This document shows positions 29,701 to 37,732 of a DNA stretch of 64,000 bases, piece by piece. Positions within the stretch are counted from its first letter, which is position 1; each line of letters begins with the position of its first letter. The translations under genes were made by a program, and so were the position numbers. The notes under the pieces were generated by a model. That model saw only the letters and a list, made by a program, of their open reading frames with translations, was not told where the DNA came from and did no database searches. Source of the stretch: Planktothricoides raciborskii GIHE-MW2 (GTDB lineage: Bacteria > Cyanobacteriota > Cyanobacteriia > Cyanobacteriales > Laspinemataceae); contig NZ_CP159837.1 in NCBI RefSeq assembly GCF_040564635.1, forward strand, positions 6,249,001 to 6,313,000, written 5' to 3'.

Positions 29701-29889
29701 GGGGATGTGGGGGTTTAAACTGTGGATGGCGTTTTTGAGTCGGTCTATCAGGACAACTTGATTAAAATTTTCCCGTTCTGAGTGGGGGCCGTTGGGTTGG
29801 ATATCGTAGCCGTTGCGGTAGTCGTAACCCAAGGTGGTCAGGTGTTCGAGGGCATTTTGTTCTATAGAGTCTTCGCTAAGGTATGACAT
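26749..29889 (-). CDS. hsdR: Type I restriction endonuclease, R (translocase/nuclease) subunit
   Basis: A 1046-residue motor subunit that translocates DNA and cuts it far from the recognition site. An N-terminal PD-(D/E)XK nuclease (about 142-158, RPDIVLFINGLPLVVIELK) is followed by the helicase core with Walker A GSGKS (308-312) and DEAH (410-413), GFTGTPIEQGD (motif III), and later motifs QAIARINRVY. The frame is complete, with no internal stop. It lies downstream of hsdS on the same strand, but about 530 bp of repeat and MITE separate them, so it may need its own promoter. Its start MSYLSEDSIEQNALEHL is canonical. Confidence 0.96.
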   Translation of the reverse strand: MSYLSEDSIEQNALEHLTTLGYDYRNGYDIQPNGPHSERENFNQVVLIDRLKNAIHSLNPHIPADSQQQALTQLLNIATPDLLNNNQTCHQYLTEGITVEYQREGETRGEPLQLIDWKHPENNEFLAVNQFTVSENNHTRRPDIVLFINGLPLVVIELKNAADPQATVKSAFNQLQTYKQEIPNLFTYNALLIVSDGLTARLGSLSADYNRFLPWKDPDHPNSPENELETLIKRVLNPATLLDLIRHFTVFEQTKTINPETEIVRVQTIKKIAAYHQYEAVNKALDSVHRAASDPKNRKGGVLWHTQGSGKSLSMVFLAGKLVLSLDNPTLVILTDRNDLDDQLFDTFAGCRQLLRQDPQQANNRAQVRELLNVGSGGIVFTTVQKFAPEDNETLYPQISNRSNIVVLADEAHRSQYGFKARQVTLKDAAGNEIGKQTKYGFAKYIRDALPNATFVGFTGTPIEQGDKNTPAIFGDYIDIYDIARAVKDGATVPIYYESRLVKVDLDETGRQLLDELEEDLAFEDLDQTQKAKAKQTQLDAIVGSTQRLAIIAQDIVTHFEQRQTANRGKGMIVTMSRAIAANLYEQIVKLRPQWHDDALKGGKIKVVMTASAADEASLVRHHTTKTQRQILAQRLKDPDDCLELAIVCDMWLTGFDVPCLHTLYIDKPLKGHNLMQAIARINRVYFEKTGGLIVDYLGLAAYLKEALAFYSQSGGKGSLTLDQDQALAVFLAKLEVVEQIMADCDYQSYYTADTRAKLNLLKTATNYIAHPSRKSRFQDAVLALSKAYSLAVPHPEALSRAEAVSFFQAIQGSLKKLESRNGGLSNGEIEMAIRQVVDQALVSDAVVNILDEAGIKNSHVSITSDEFMAEVRGMEHQNLAVEILTRLLKDEIRAKSRTQLVQSRHLWAMLEEALRRYQNQAIGVAEVLEELLAIAKETQTAQQRGEELGLEPYELAFYEALAQNNSAREVMGKDKLRELAIVLVQRIRQNASIDWNLKSSVQARMKVMVKRLLREYGYPPDMQALAVELVLEQAALLVEFEAIAP

Positions 29890-30111
29890 CGCTTTGGAAA
29901 AACTAGGTTTGTTGTTGCGCTTGAGTGCATTGGGTGTAAAACCCCAACTTCACTATAAACGAGATGAAAATGTTTGTCGGGTCAGCATTGGGATTCATGC
30001 CATAAACCCCAAAATTGTAGGGGCGTATTGCATACGCCCAAAAGGTTTGTCCGGTAGATTGGGGGTTAAATTAACTCCGAAAAACCCTAACTTATTTTCT
30101 CTGATGCACTC

Positions 30112-30415
30112 TAATTAGGTGGCCAGAAATAAATGCACCACAGACCCCATTAGAGGAGCAGAGGAGCAGAGGCGCAGAGGAGCAGAGGAGAGAGTGAATA
30201 GTGAATAGTGAATAGTGATATTTTTTCAACTTGTAGGGGCGAATGGCCATTCGCCCCTACGACTTTTGTACGGGCGAATGGCCATTCGCCCCTACGACTT
30301 CTCCCCTGCACCCCTGCACCCCTGCACCCCTGCACCTCTGCTCCTTCCTACACGCGGGAATCCAAGGATTTATGGTGGGGAACGAAAAGTGCAATTAATT
30401 ATGTTCACCTACTTA
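30112..30415 (+). mobile_element. MITE, family 1, copy C, enlarged by nested repeats (304 bp)
   Basis: The ends are recognisable (TAATTAGGTG and CACCTACTTA), and the inner flanks match copies A and B. The centre has been replaced or enlarged by GAGGAGCAGAGG runs, two copies of the palindrome GGCGAATGGCCATTCGCC (about 30238-30258 and 30271-30292) and CCCCTGCA repeats. It lies between hsdS and hsdR. Confidence 0.8.
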
Positions 30416-30421
30416 AAAATA

Positions 30422-31618
30422 TTATTCGGGGATTCGGAGTTTTCCACTCATCAGTTCAGGGAGGAGGGTGTCGCGGGTTTTGGTTAGGGTTTGGATTTGT
30501 TTTGAATTATAAAAAATTTTTTCTCGCACAGTATCAACTAGAGCATGAAAATTATTTAATGTTGTTTCATCAGGTAGTAAAATTTCTGCGATTTCAAAAT
30601 GTTCTGGTTTTACCGCCGGGTAAGCACTCCCTGACGCATTAAAAGTTAGATAATCAACAAAGGTATCAGTTGTTACCCAACCGTAGAGATATGATGCAGG
30701 AATTAAATTAGGTGTTAAGGTAATAAATCCGGTTGATACAACTAAATTTGATACTGGATGAGAGATGTAAAGATATGATTTGCGATTAGGTCTAACGCCT
30801 GACCAAATAACATCTCCATGACTTACTAAACGTCTTGCTCTGCTTGGTGAATCCTTCAAAATATAAGGAGTTGTACTTTCTAATGTTCCAACTCCTACAG
30901 AAGAAATGTCTACATATTCAATATTTTTATGTTTGTAATCTTTGTTGATGCTTTTCGCGTTGATTTCCACAACATCCCCCAACTTACCGACGCGCCAACC
31001 TGCGGGGATTGCGCCTAACTCGGAAGGCTGCATCGCCCCACCGGAGGAGCGATAGGGTTGGCCGTTCTCGTTAGGAAACTCAAAGTCAATAAACCAATGC
31101 TTAAACAGCGTCTGCGCGATTTTTTCTAGGGTTTCGTTTTGTTTTCTGAGGTTTTCGATTTTGCGAGTTAAACTATGAATTAATTTTGTGACTCTAATCC
31201 TTTCTTCCCTTTCTGGCATAAAAATTGGAATTGAAAGCAAATTTTGTAAATTTAATTTTGGTTGCACTGCTCCTGTTATAAAGGGATTTATATTTAATTG
31301 CTGAAAATAATAAAAAATAAATTCATTAACTAAATAATCATTCCCTTGGAGAATATGGGCGTGATTATTCACCCAAAACTTTCCCTCCGCGATAAAAGCA
31401 ATAGTAGTCTGTCTACTTCTTAAATTTTCACCATCTTCTGAAATCAAAACATATTGACCATCAAAAAGATAATCATTAACATAATCAACAATTCCTGAAG
31501 CACCGTAATAAGGATATTTTCCCTGTATTTCAAGTCTTTGTCGAGAGTTTAATGGTATCCGTTTTTTGTTATGAATAGTTGCAATGTCTGATAGTTTATA
31601 CTCCTTCCACTCACTCAT
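30422..31618 (-). CDS. hsdS: Type I restriction-modification specificity subunit
   Basis: The 398-residue protein binds two half-sites of the target. Two target-recognition domains (about 1-150 and 190-350) are each followed by a helical spacer; the first spacer contains FKHWFIDFEFPNENGQPYRS, a signature of HsdS. The first region begins WKEYKLSDIATIHNKKRIPLN. Sequence specificity cannot be read by eye. It starts after the remnant of a second xisI copy and ends just before MITE copy C. The last residues, PELMSGKLRIPE, match typical HsdS ends, so it looks intact. Confidence 0.94.
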   Translation of the reverse strand: MSEWKEYKLSDIATIHNKKRIPLNSRQRLEIQGKYPYYGASGIVDYVNDYLFDGQYVLISEDGENLRSRQTTIAFIAEGKFWVNNHAHILQGNDYLVNEFIFYYFQQLNINPFITGAVQPKLNLQNLLSIPIFMPEREERIRVTKLIHSLTRKIENLRKQNETLEKIAQTLFKHWFIDFEFPNENGQPYRSSGGAMQPSELGAIPAGWRVGKLGDVVEINAKSINKDYKHKNIEYVDISSVGVGTLESTTPYILKDSPSRARRLVSHGDVIWSGVRPNRKSYLYISHPVSNLVVSTGFITLTPNLIPASYLYGWVTTDTFVDYLTFNASGSAYPAVKPEHFEIAEILLPDETTLNNFHALVDTVREKIFYNSKQIQTLTKTRDTLLPELMSGKLRIPE

Positions 31619-31629
31619 AAATCCATCTC

Positions 31630-31697
31630 CTTAATCCACAGCCAACCCAGTATGAGGTCGCACCTCTGGAGGATGAAACCCCAAAACAATCTTATCC
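31630..31697 (-). pseudogene. Remnant of a second xisI (3' end)
   Basis: The minus strand gives IVLGFHPPEVRPHTGLAVD, almost the same as the last residues of the intact XisI (IVLGFHPPEVRPYTGFAVG) at 32054. The rest of the gene is missing, replaced by the antitoxin gene and a palindrome. Confidence 0.85.
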
Positions 31698-31706
31698 TAG
31701 TAATTG

Positions 31707-31731
31707 TAGGGTGGGCAATGCCCACCCTACT
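31707..31731. repeat. Palindrome GTAGGGTGGGCA/TGCCCACCCTAC
   Basis: A near-perfect 25-base palindrome in the gap before the antitoxin gene. The same GTAGGGTGGGC core recurs near 7699, 23843 and 24020. It may act as a two-way terminator. Confidence 0.75.
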
Positions 31732-31778
31732 CCTGCGCGACTATAATCAAGGTAGTCCATAACGCTCCTACTGGTGCC

Positions 31779-32015
31779 ATGAACCTATCACTCACCCCAG
31801 AAATAGAACAACGGATTGCGGATCAACTCAACTCAGGACATTATCAATCCGCCCATGAGGTCATCTTAGCCGCCCTAGAACTCCTGAACCAACGCCAGCA
31901 ATACCTGACTGAACTGCGTCAGGAAATCGCGATCGGTGTTACTCAAATTGAACAGGGACAAGTGATAGATGGAGAACAGGTCTTCGATCTCATCAATAAT
32001 TTAGGGAATCCATAA
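31779..32015 (+). CDS. ParD-like (CopG/CC2985) antitoxin
   Basis: A 78-residue ribbon-helix-helix protein (LSLTPEIEQRIADQLNSGHYQSAHEVILAALELL) of the ParD type, which dimerises on DNA and blocks a ParE-type toxin with its C-terminus. No ParE-like gene follows: the last codons (NNLGNP) run into a copied piece of the xisH/xisI junction, so the 3' partner was probably lost in a duplication event. It is on the plus strand, opposite to the restriction locus. Confidence 0.8.
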   Translation: MNLSLTPEIEQRIADQLNSGHYQSAHEVILAALELLNQRQQYLTELRQEIAIGVTQIEQGQVIDGEQVFDLINNLGNP

Positions 32016-32037
32016 CTCCACAACCTCCTGTTGTGCA
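31993..32037 (-). pseudogene. Copied xisH end/xisI start junction
   Basis: On the minus strand this reads VFDAQQEVVELWIP then stop, matching the intact XisH end (VFDAQQEVVESWIP) at about 32374-32418 and including the overlapping xisI start region. It marks the right edge of a duplicated xisHI segment into which the antitoxin gene came. Confidence 0.82.
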
Positions 32038-32053
32038 TCAAAAACTCATAAAT

Positions 32054-32386
32054 TCAACCCACCGCAAACCCCGTATAAGGTCGTACCTCTGGAGGATGAA
32101 ACCCCAAAACAATTTTCTCTGGGGGAATTCCTGCTCGTAACAAATCATCCGCTATCCCATCCTCTAAACCGTCCTCATGAATCCAAACTTTATCCCCCAC
32201 AACCTCCAAATGAACAATACAAGCATGAACCCGCTTTCCATTCACATCTCCCACCGTCAATAACAAATAATTCTGATGGTCTTCTGCAATAACTAGCTTT
32301 CGCTGTAAATTGCCGTGAGCATAAGGTAATTTTGCATACTCTTCTAAAATTTCTTTGATTATTCGATAATAATTTAGGGAATCCAT
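32054..32386 (-). CDS. xisI: XisI-family protein
   Basis: The 110-residue protein belongs to the XisI (fdxN-element excision controlling factor) family, known from heterocyst-forming cyanobacteria as a helper of the XisF recombinase but present in many copies in strains without that element. Characteristic parts are IIKEILEEYAKLPYAHG, QLVGW-like VVGDKVWIHEDGLEDGIADDLL and PPEKIVLGFHPPEVRPYTGFAV. It overlaps xisH by 13 bases, so the two are translated together. Its position within a type I restriction locus suggests a role outside fdxN excision. Confidence 0.9.
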   Translation of the reverse strand: MDSLNYYRIIKEILEEYAKLPYAHGNLQRKLVIAEDHQNYLLLTVGDVNGKRVHACIVHLEVVGDKVWIHEDGLEDGIADDLLRAGIPPEKIVLGFHPPEVRPYTGFAVG

Positions 32387-32790
32387 GACTCCACAACCTC
32401 CTGTTGTGCATCAAAAACTAGCAAATTAAAACGCTGATTTTTTAGTAAAATTTCTCCAATTGGTTCTTGAAAAAGGGTTTCAAAAACATCCTTAGTAATA
32501 GCTAGGTAAAGTCTTCGGTTTGGATCGATATCCCGCATAATATCAGAATATAAAGTATATTGACCCAACGCATTCTCTAAATCATTAACCCGTGACTTGC
32601 CGATAAAACTCTTAATTTCTACTGCAATTTTTTGCTCATCTTTATCGGCAGAAAGTAACTTTTCTGCCCCCAAATCTACAAATAAATCTCTAGATCCGAT
32701 ATTCAAGATATAAGGATCGTTAGTAATAGTCCACCCTTCCTTAATTAAAGCATTTCTCACCGCATCATGGTAAATATCCTTAGCAGGCAT
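32374..32790 (-). CDS. xisH: XisH-family protein
   Basis: The 138-residue protein matches the XisH family: [27 protein letters not shown], then DLFVDLGAEKLLSADKDEQKIAVEIKSFIG, and FLEQALGQY-like DLENALGQYTLYSDIM. The D and ExK spacing (VDLGAEKL, VEIKSF) is that of a PD-(D/E)XK nuclease fold, which fits known ideas on XisH. Its ATG overlaps the hsdM stop (TAATG), and it overlaps xisI at the other end. So hsdM, xisH and xisI are one coupled unit. Confidence 0.92.
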   Translation of the reverse strand: MPAKDIYHDAVRNALIKEGWTITNDPYILNIGSRDLFVDLGAEKLLSADKDEQKIAVEIKSFIGKSRVNDLENALGQYTLYSDIMRDIDPNRRLYLAITKDVFETLFQEPIGEILLKNQRFNLLVFDAQQEVVESWIP

Positions 32791-34406
32791 TAATCCCCCT
32801 CCTCAATTTTAAACCCCACCTTTGCCAACTGCCGCTTAATTTCCTCATCCAAAATTGCCCCCTCCCGCATTTGTTCCCCTAACTCTTGGGTTAACTCTGC
32901 CATCTGCTCCTCAAACAGAATCCCATCGTCCTCCTCATCAGGAATCCCCACATAACGCCCCGGAGTTAAAACAAAATTGTGCTTTTCAATCTCTGCCAAC
33001 TTTGCCGACTTACAAAATCCCTTAATATCGTGATATTTGCCCCCCTTCCGTTTCCATTGATGATAAGTCTCGGCAACCTTAGCGATATCTTCATCGGAAA
33101 ACGCCCGATTGCGGCGATTCACCATATACCCCAACTCCGAGGCATCGATAAATAAAACCTCTCCCCGACGTTCCCGGTTTCGATTGCCGTTTTTGCGACG
33201 ACTCAGCAACCACAAACAGGCCGGAATCCCCGTATTAAAAAATAACTGGGTGGGTAACATAACAATACAATCCACTAAATCCGCCTCTACAATAGCGCGG
33301 CGAATTTCCCCCTCTCCTCCCGTATTAGAAGATAAGGACCCATTGGACAAAACAAACCCCGCGCTGCCTGTCGGTGCCAAATGATAAATAAAATGCTGTA
33401 CCCAAGCAAAATTAGCATTTCCTTCTGGGGGAACTCCATACTGCCAGCGTCCATCTTTCCGCAACAGTTCCCCACTCCAATCACTATCATTAAAAGGCGG
33501 ATTCGCTAAGATAAAATCGGCCTTTAAATCTGGGTGAGCATCATTGAGAAAAGACCCCTCCCCATTCCATTTAATCTGAGAGGTATCAATTCCCCGAATG
33601 GCTAAATTCATCTTGCACAGTCGCCAAGTCGTCTCGTTGCTCTCCTGGCCGTAAATGGAGATATTATCCATTCGGCCTCGATGGTGCTGGACAAATTTTT
33701 CACTCCAGACGAACATTCCCCCGGACCCACAGCAAGGGTCAAACACCCGCCCCTCGTAAGGTTCGACCATCTCCACCAATAATTTCACAATACTTTCTGG
33801 GGTGTAAAACTGTCCCCCTTTCTTCCCTTCTGCGAGGGCAAATTCTCCCAGGAAATATTCATAAACGCGGCCTAATATATCCCCTTGGCTGAGTTTTTGC
33901 GCGTTTTGGTCTAAGTCTAGGTTCAGTTGTTCGGCGGTGGCTTTGTTGTCCCTGACTAATTTAGCACTACCGATGAGGTCGATTAATCCCCCCAAGGAAC
34001 TTTTATCCAGTTTCTGCTGGGCGTAGACTTTGGGTAAAATCCCTTTCAGGTGGGGGTTTTCCTGTTCAATGGCGGTCATTGCGTCATCAACTAACTTGCC
34101 GATATTCGGCTGTTTTCCCTGAGCTTGGAGAAAGAACCAACGGGCCTTTAATGGCACAAAGAATACATTCTCGGCGAGATACTCGTCTTTGTCCTCCGGA
34201 TCCGCGCCTTGATACTCTTCCTCCCCTAAAATGAGTTTTTGGTGCAGCACTTCAAAGGCATCCGAGATATATTTCAGGAAAATTAAGCCCAGAACAATAT
34301 GCTTGTACTCTGCCGCGTCCATGTTTTTGCGGAGTTTGTCGGCAGACTTCCAGAGCTTTTGTTCTAAGGTTTCGTTGGTTTTGGGTTGAGCTTGTTTTTT
34401 CGGCAT
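32790..34406 (-). CDS. hsdM: Type I restriction-modification methyltransferase subunit
   Basis: The 538-residue N6-adenine methyltransferase protects host DNA together with HsdS. The helical HsdM N-terminal domain ([20 protein letters not shown]) is followed by the catalytic domain with motif [12 protein letters not shown] near residue 222 and motif IV NPPF near residue 305. [19 protein letters not shown] precedes motif I as usual. It is first in the minus-strand order hsdM-xisH-xisI-hsdS-hsdR, and its stop overlaps the xisH start. The frame is intact. Confidence 0.95.
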   Translation of the reverse strand: MPKKQAQPKTNETLEQKLWKSADKLRKNMDAAEYKHIVLGLIFLKYISDAFEVLHQKLILGEEEYQGADPEDKDEYLAENVFFVPLKARWFFLQAQGKQPNIGKLVDDAMTAIEQENPHLKGILPKVYAQQKLDKSSLGGLIDLIGSAKLVRDNKATAEQLNLDLDQNAQKLSQGDILGRVYEYFLGEFALAEGKKGGQFYTPESIVKLLVEMVEPYEGRVFDPCCGSGGMFVWSEKFVQHHRGRMDNISIYGQESNETTWRLCKMNLAIRGIDTSQIKWNGEGSFLNDAHPDLKADFILANPPFNDSDWSGELLRKDGRWQYGVPPEGNANFAWVQHFIYHLAPTGSAGFVLSNGSLSSNTGGEGEIRRAIVEADLVDCIVMLPTQLFFNTGIPACLWLLSRRKNGNRNRERRGEVLFIDASELGYMVNRRNRAFSDEDIAKVAETYHQWKRKGGKYHDIKGFCKSAKLAEIEKHNFVLTPGRYVGIPDEEDDGILFEEQMAELTQELGEQMREGAILDEEIKRQLAKVGFKIEEGD

Positions 34407-34522
34407 CTTTTAGACGATCGCAAGGACAAAAGGCTGTAGTGAACCCTGAATAAAGGGAATTAACGGCAATATTTCCGCCTGTGGGAATCTTAACATTGCC
34501 GTAGCTGCCTTGATCAACTACC

Positions 34523-34614
34523 TAATTGATAATTGATAATTGATAATTAATAATTAATAATTAATAATTAATAATTAATAATTAATAATTAATAATTGAT
34601 AATTGATAATTGAT
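34523..34614. repeat. STRR array, heptamer TAATTGA/TAATTAA
   Basis: About 13 head-to-tail heptamers, changing from TAATTGA to TAATTAA and back again to TAATTGA. Confidence 0.95.
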
Positions 34615-34616
34615 TT

Positions 34617-34776
34617 CCCCTACACCCTACACCCTACACCCCAAAAGCCCCACACTTCCCACACTTCGATGGCGGCTTCCCACACTTCCCACACCCCCAC
34701 ACCCCCACACCCCACACCCTACACCCTACACCCTACACCCTACACCCTACACCCTACACCCTACACCCTACACCCC
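34617..34776. repeat. STRR array, heptamer TACACCC
   Basis: TACACCC and CACACCC/CACACTTCC variants repeat in two blocks; the pure block lies at about 34710-34775. Confidence 0.92.
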
Positions 34777-34847
34777 AAAAGCCCCCCCTGCTCCCCTTTG
34801 CCCGGTTAGTTATAATACACAAATCCTGACTAGCTGTCACCGGGACT

Positions 34848-35075
34848 ATGGTTCAAACTTCTATCCCCCCTTATATCCTTTATCCCGACTCCGATGGTAA
34901 GCCGATCGCGGAAAATACCCTCCAGTATCGCTTAATTGTGCGTTTAGTCACCAATCTGAAACAACTCCTGCAACAACAAGTTGCTTTTTTTGCTGAACGA
35001 GATAAAGCCCAAGAAGAACGCGATCGGGCTTTCGCCAAATTGCGGGAACTGGGAATTGATCCAGAAACCCTTTAA
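34848..35075 (+). CDS. Small protein resembling an internally deleted Uma2-family (DUF820) gene
   Basis: The 75-residue product begins MVQTSIPPYILYPDSDGKPIAEN, as in cyanobacterial Uma2-family nuclease-like proteins, and ends AERDKAQEERDRAFAKLRELGIDPETL, the coiled-coil tail of that family. The catalytic middle is absent. It could be an internal deletion product or a naturally short relative. Translation signals are plausible, so it is kept as a possible gene. Confidence 0.55.
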   Translation: MVQTSIPPYILYPDSDGKPIAENTLQYRLIVRLVTNLKQLLQQQVAFFAERDKAQEERDRAFAKLRELGIDPETL

Positions 35076-35649
35076 AAGTAGGTTCGCTATGCTTTGGTAA
35101 TTAAATCGTGCCAAAGCTAAAAGTTGGGCTAAAATTAATTAATGAACATACAGAAATAAGCGTTACGCTGTCGCTAACGCACCCTACAAATTCATTAATG
35201 AACATATAGAAATTGTGGTGCGTTACTAACCAAGTGCTCACCAAACCGATCGCGCCACTAAATAAGTCTAAATAAGTCCAAATAAGTTACTTACTGCGAA
35301 CAGGGCGCAACCATTGCGCCCCTATTGGCTGGCATGATCTGAAAAAACAAAAATAGCCCGTTTTTTATATATAGGTAAAACCAGGCTATTTATATCAGGA
35401 TAAAACGTGGTTAGGAATGGCACCACAGAGACACAGAGGAAACTTATATATATCTTATTTGTTTTATTTTAAGACTTTTTTAAAATTTAAAATAAAACAA
35501 AATTAAATTCATTATTTTAAGAATATTATTTTGTAATAAATTATATAGTAAATATCATAATTTGCGGTTTATCAAATGATAAACAAGTATTTTTTCCAAT
35601 AAAAATTAACATAAAAAATAAAAAAAAATTAAAATAAGGTACATAAACC

Positions 35650-35702
35650 GCCGGGGGTTACAACCCCCGGCTAATAGCGCAAGTCGGTTAAAACCGACTG
35701 TG
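35650..35702. repeat. Double hairpin (CCGGGGGTTACAACCCCCGG and AGTCGGTTAAAACCGACT)
   Basis: Two perfect stems in a row, separated by about 14 bases. Such pairs resemble subterminal hairpins at ends of IS200/IS605-type elements in cyanobacteria; no transposase gene is attached, so this may be a solo end. Confidence 0.6.
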
Positions 35703-35937
35703 GATTATTTTGAAACTGGTAATAATATTTACAAAAATTCATACAATTTGGGCGCTACGTCCAAGCGCCCAAATAACCATTGGAATTGTAGCAGGAGTTT
35801 TTAAAATTGGTATAAAAAAAGTGTAAAACAAGCGTCACAAAAGCTTAGAAAGAGAAAACAGCCTACCCCCAACAGAGATAGGCTGGAAAGTATCTGATTA
35901 ACTAATTGGGACTAAAACCGAGGCTTTAATTAAGTCA

Positions 35938-36023
35938 GGACTTACGCTCTGACCCTACGGGTAGAGGGAAAATTTTTGCCCGCCCTACGGATAGTATTTA
36001 ATCGCCCGATCTGCGTAAGTCCT
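35938..36023. mobile_element. Short MITE with AGGACTTACGC ends (86 bp)
   Basis: AGGACTTACGC at the left is answered by GCGTAAGTCCT at the right. A relative with TAGGACTTA/TAAGTCCTA ends lies at 45468-45549. Confidence 0.75.
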
Positions 36024-36062
36024 ATAAGTTTCAGAATGAAAACGTATATCTGACACAGCCAA

Positions 36063-36710
36063 TTAGTTCTGGTCGTTACCTCTTTCCTGGTCAAAGTACC
36101 ACCGAATCGGCTGACCGGCACCGGGACCAAGATTACGATAGCCGGTTAATTTATACCGCACCATATCGCCAAGAGTAATTTCAAAATAGCGAATACGTTT
36201 CTTACTGGAAAAATTTCTTGCCCGACGTAGTGGCCAATTGTCAAATATAGAGAGACCATCACTGGACTCAGGGGTGGGCGTGGGCGTGGGCGTAGGCGTT
36301 TCCGTAGGCGTGGGCGTCGGCGTTACCGTAGGTGTCGGCGTCGGCGTTGGGGTTGGCGTTACCGTAGGCGTCGGCGTCGGCGTTGGGGTTGGCGTTACCG
36401 TAGGCGTCGGGGTCGGGGTCGGGGTTGGCGTTACCGTAGGCGTCGGGGTCGGGGTCGGGGTTGGCGTTACCGTAGGCGTCGGGGTCGGGGTCGGCGTTAC
36501 CGTAGGCGTTGGAGTTTCTGTCCCACCCAAGTTAGGATTAAGTGGTGACGTGGGGGTTGTGGGCGCAGGTGACACCGGAGAATTTTGTGCGTTAGCTGGA
36601 GTGGTGGATCCCACTACTGTGGAGATCGCGCCAGCAGCGGCGACTAAACCGCTGATAACCAAGTTTTTGACTGGCGCTTTTAGATTGGAGAATCGCTGTT
36701 GTTTGTTCAT
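36063..36710 (-). CDS. Secreted Thr-Pro repeat protein
   Basis: I start at ATG 36710 ([34 protein letters not shown]), which gives a good Sec signal peptide ending near PANAQ; the frame continues to 36785, but those residues look spurious. The product has about 215 residues. The middle (about 62-150) is built of [10 protein letters not shown] repeats, an extended, probably glycosylated or wall-spanning stalk. A C-terminal domain ([36 protein letters not shown]) is basic and conserved-looking. Likely a cell-surface protein of unknown role. The DNA repeat will vary in copy number. Confidence 0.72.
   Translation of the reverse strand: MNKQQRFSNLKAPVKNLVISGLVAAAGAISTVVGSTTPANAQNSPVSPAPTTPTSPLNPNLGGTETPTPTVTPTPTPTPTVTPTPTPTPTPTVTPTPTPTPTPTVTPTPTPTPTPTVTPTPTPTPTPTVTPTPTPTETPTPTPTPTPESSDGLSIFDNWPLRRARNFSSKKRIRYFEITLGDMVRYKLTGYRNLGPGAGQPIRWYFDQERGNDQN
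36270..36515. repeat. Variable in-frame repeat of the Thr-Pro stalk
   Basis: Units of 30-36 bp built on GGCGTTACCGTAGGCGTCGG and GGGGTCGGGGTC lie head to tail, coding TVTPTPTP-type units on the minus strand. Confidence 0.9.
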
Positions 36711-37732
36711 AGTCCAAAATCCCGCAATAAACCCAATATGGTTGGGGAGGAAACGAGGCGGGTTGATAGCGTTTCCTGTGGACATTGGTGTCGGGCTTAC
36801 TTGGACATTAGATGGCCAAATAATTCGACGGATCTGGACTCATTCCCTTCGCAAGAATATAAACACTCGTTGAGAGAAAAATACCAAGAACTGAATCACC
36901 CTATCTGAATGAATAATGTTCAGATGCGGTTGTGCGATCGGTTGCCCTAGCTAGATCCTTTGGATGGCTTTGGTTGACTCTTGGATCGCGAAAGATGCAC
37001 GATCGCACATCATTTCCCAGCAAATGTCATTCACCCTATCTTCATCTTCATGGGGTGCGGACAAACTTCAGGAATATTGCTTATTTTTTTGACCCAAGCA
37101 TTTGGTAACTCAAAAAATCAATCTTATTTTGTCAGTAAAGCTTGATTTGGTCGGTTATTCGGAAGCTGGTGGCATCAACTAGCGATCGCTGATCGAGCGG
37201 TTTAAAATTTGTCCTATCATTACAACCTTGACAAATATTTGTTAGTTTATTTGTTAGGTTATTCGTGAGGTAAATTATTGGTTAAGTAAATTTGTCCAGA
37301 AAGGAATGACTACAGAGGTCAACCTCAAACACCAAAGGGTGGAAAGATGGTGTGCGATCGCTCAACTTAAGGCAAAACTTCCTCTGCCTAAGTTACTGAA
37401 TCATTACCGAAAAATATTTAGGATATTTAGGCAAAAATTTAGGACAAACAAAATTGGCGAAAAACATTAGTTGGCGATCTCGTTTGACCTCATGCTTGCC
37501 AAAGATCATTTTTGAAATTTTCCTTAGAGGGAAAATATGTTTTGGGTAGCGATGTAGACAATGAAAGCTTTAAATGAATCTTACTTAGTCAAGAACTTAG
37601 TCAATCTAGGATTTAGTCTCCACTTATAGGGGGGGGTGGGCGATGCCCACCTAAATGGTTAATCGTTACGTTGTATTGCTTTGACAATATCTCCTGGATT
37701 TCAGGTAGTCAAAGGTACACGATTTGGTTTTC
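36711..37732. other. Long gap between two envelope-protein genes
   Basis: About 1 kb with no supported ORF; mixed composition, a few HIP1 sites and a GTGGGCGATGCCCAC palindrome near 37637-37651. The left side should carry the promoter of the Thr-Pro repeat gene. Confidence 0.55.

Larger units (their letters stand above)
34407..34847. other. Non-coding gap upstream of hsdM with two STRR arrays
   Basis: The hsdM promoter region (34407-34520) is followed by a TAATTRA heptamer array and then a TACACCC heptamer array. No gene is supported; open frames here are repeat translations. Confidence 0.7.
35076..36062. other. Long AT-rich gap with hairpins and a MITE
   Basis: No gene. It contains a duplicated CATTAATGAACATA(C/T)AGAAAT stretch (35138-35212), a very AT-rich core (35430-35640), a double hairpin at 35650-35702, a hairpin near 35859-35885 and a short MITE at 35938-36023. 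Confidence 0.6.

Noticed and set aside
28428-29761. Several ORFs antisense to hsdR
   Set aside because: They overlap essential motifs of an intact hsdR and have no coding features of their own.
34603-34900. ORFs in the TACACCC array
   Set aside because: They consist of repeated HPTPYT-type translations of the heptamer.
36238-36873. Plus-strand frame rich in Gly-Val
   Set aside because: It is the complement of the Thr-Pro repeat; the minus frame has the signal peptide and a real C-terminal domain.
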